Of a stretch of DNA of 64,000 nt, positions 63,607 through 64,000 are shown piece after piece; position 1 is the first letter of the stretch, and every line of letters starts with the position of its first letter. The position numbers and the translations under genes are program-made. Location: the NCBI GenBank assembly GCA_014529385.2, contig CM043942.1, positions 48,282,244-48,346,243 of the forward strand, written 5' to 3'. The DNA is from Adiantum capillus-veneris (lineage: Eukaryota; Streptophyta; Polypodiopsida; Polypodiales; Pteridaceae). A model generated the notes under the pieces. The model was not told the origin of the DNA. It worked only from the letters and a program-made list of their open reading frames with translations, and searched no databases.

Positions 63607-64000
63607 CTGCGCGGAAGCTTCCTTCCAGTTTCCTAGGGCTAGCCCAATAGAGGGGTCACAGTCACATGGCTTCTTGCACTCAATTGCTTTGCAAGAGCCA
63701 TCTGCTGCCCAATCAAATCTCTTGGGCAAAAATACCACAGAATTTGTTGAAGGACCGTCTAAGAACGATGCAAATTCCACCAAAAACAATGAACTGAGGG
63801 GTGTCTTTTAAAATTTTCTTTTTGCCTCCCAAGCAGCGTTTCCTGCAGTCCCTGCGGTGGTCTAAATGTATCCACTATGGGATGTGTTGCCTTTGTTTTC
63901 AAACACAGTCTGGGGAGAAATCTCCAACATTGTGGTTTTAGAGAAGCACATGGGTGGCTCTGTCAAAAATTAGGGGGGCGCTAGGGAGGCTTTGAAACTT

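Noticed and set aside
63811-64000. Possible exon after TCCCAAGCAG at 63836
   Set aside because: A short frame with an internal stop and no recognisable motif.

Overview
The window looks like nuclear DNA of a land plant with a large, repeat-rich genome. It has plant-type Ty1/copia and Ty3/gypsy retrotransposons primed at the initiator-tRNA-Met motif TGGTATCAGAGC, a LINE, spliced gene remnants, long CT/GT microsatellites and kilobases of minisatellite. A fern or another non-flowering lineage fits the mix of families, but this is an impression, not a demonstration. No gene in the window is clearly intact. Almost every coding stretch carries frameshifts or in-frame stops.

Layout. 1-3500: 3' end of a Ty3/gypsy element (a Trp-repeat ORF downstream of integrase, a polypurine tract and a 3' LTR). 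4939-8977: a second gypsy element with a 5' LTR, a PBS, gag, protease and the start of RT, cut off where a minisatellite unit begins. 8977-18265: minus-strand gene remnants (an FCP1/NIF-like domain, a duplicated small exon, and a ParB-like protein with one well-supported intron), separated by arrays of a minisatellite with the core CTATGGCC-N-GGCCATAG. 18480-33420: a long array of the same palindromic core in several spacer contexts, split at 19990-25516 by a complete but inactivated Tnt1-like copia element with 192-bp LTRs. 33421-35110: CT and AG microsatellites and unassigned sequence. 35115-38225: another array with a 364-bp higher-order unit. 38310-41528: a plus-strand pseudogene of the family I know as DUF7869, with a DDE-like arrangement of acidic motifs. 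41857-44060: LINE ORF2 and 3' ends embedded in CT repeats.

44274-45823: minus-strand gypsy gag relic with a probable PBS. 50098-52142: an internally deleted chromovirus with two ~600-bp LTRs, an integrase tail and a chromodomain, ending in an inverted 71-bp copy of its own internal sequence. 52508-59180: three copies of an LTR/promoter-like repeat carrying GT/GA tracts, an 85-bp tandem repeat, an unassigned ORF, a LINE fragment, and a gypsy integrase followed by an ORF with a second retropepsin-like domain and Trp-rich tail. 58690-60395: gag relics. 60400-64000: mostly unassigned, with one coherent unrecognised minus-strand coding relic (61830-62650) and a TATA-bearing LTR-like segment.

Most of the content is layered mobile-element insertion. 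The least ordinary parts are three. One short palindrome recurs in separate arrays with different spacers. Two unusual gene remnants point away from each other across about 20 kb of that palindrome array. One gypsy family carries a protease-like ORF after integrase.
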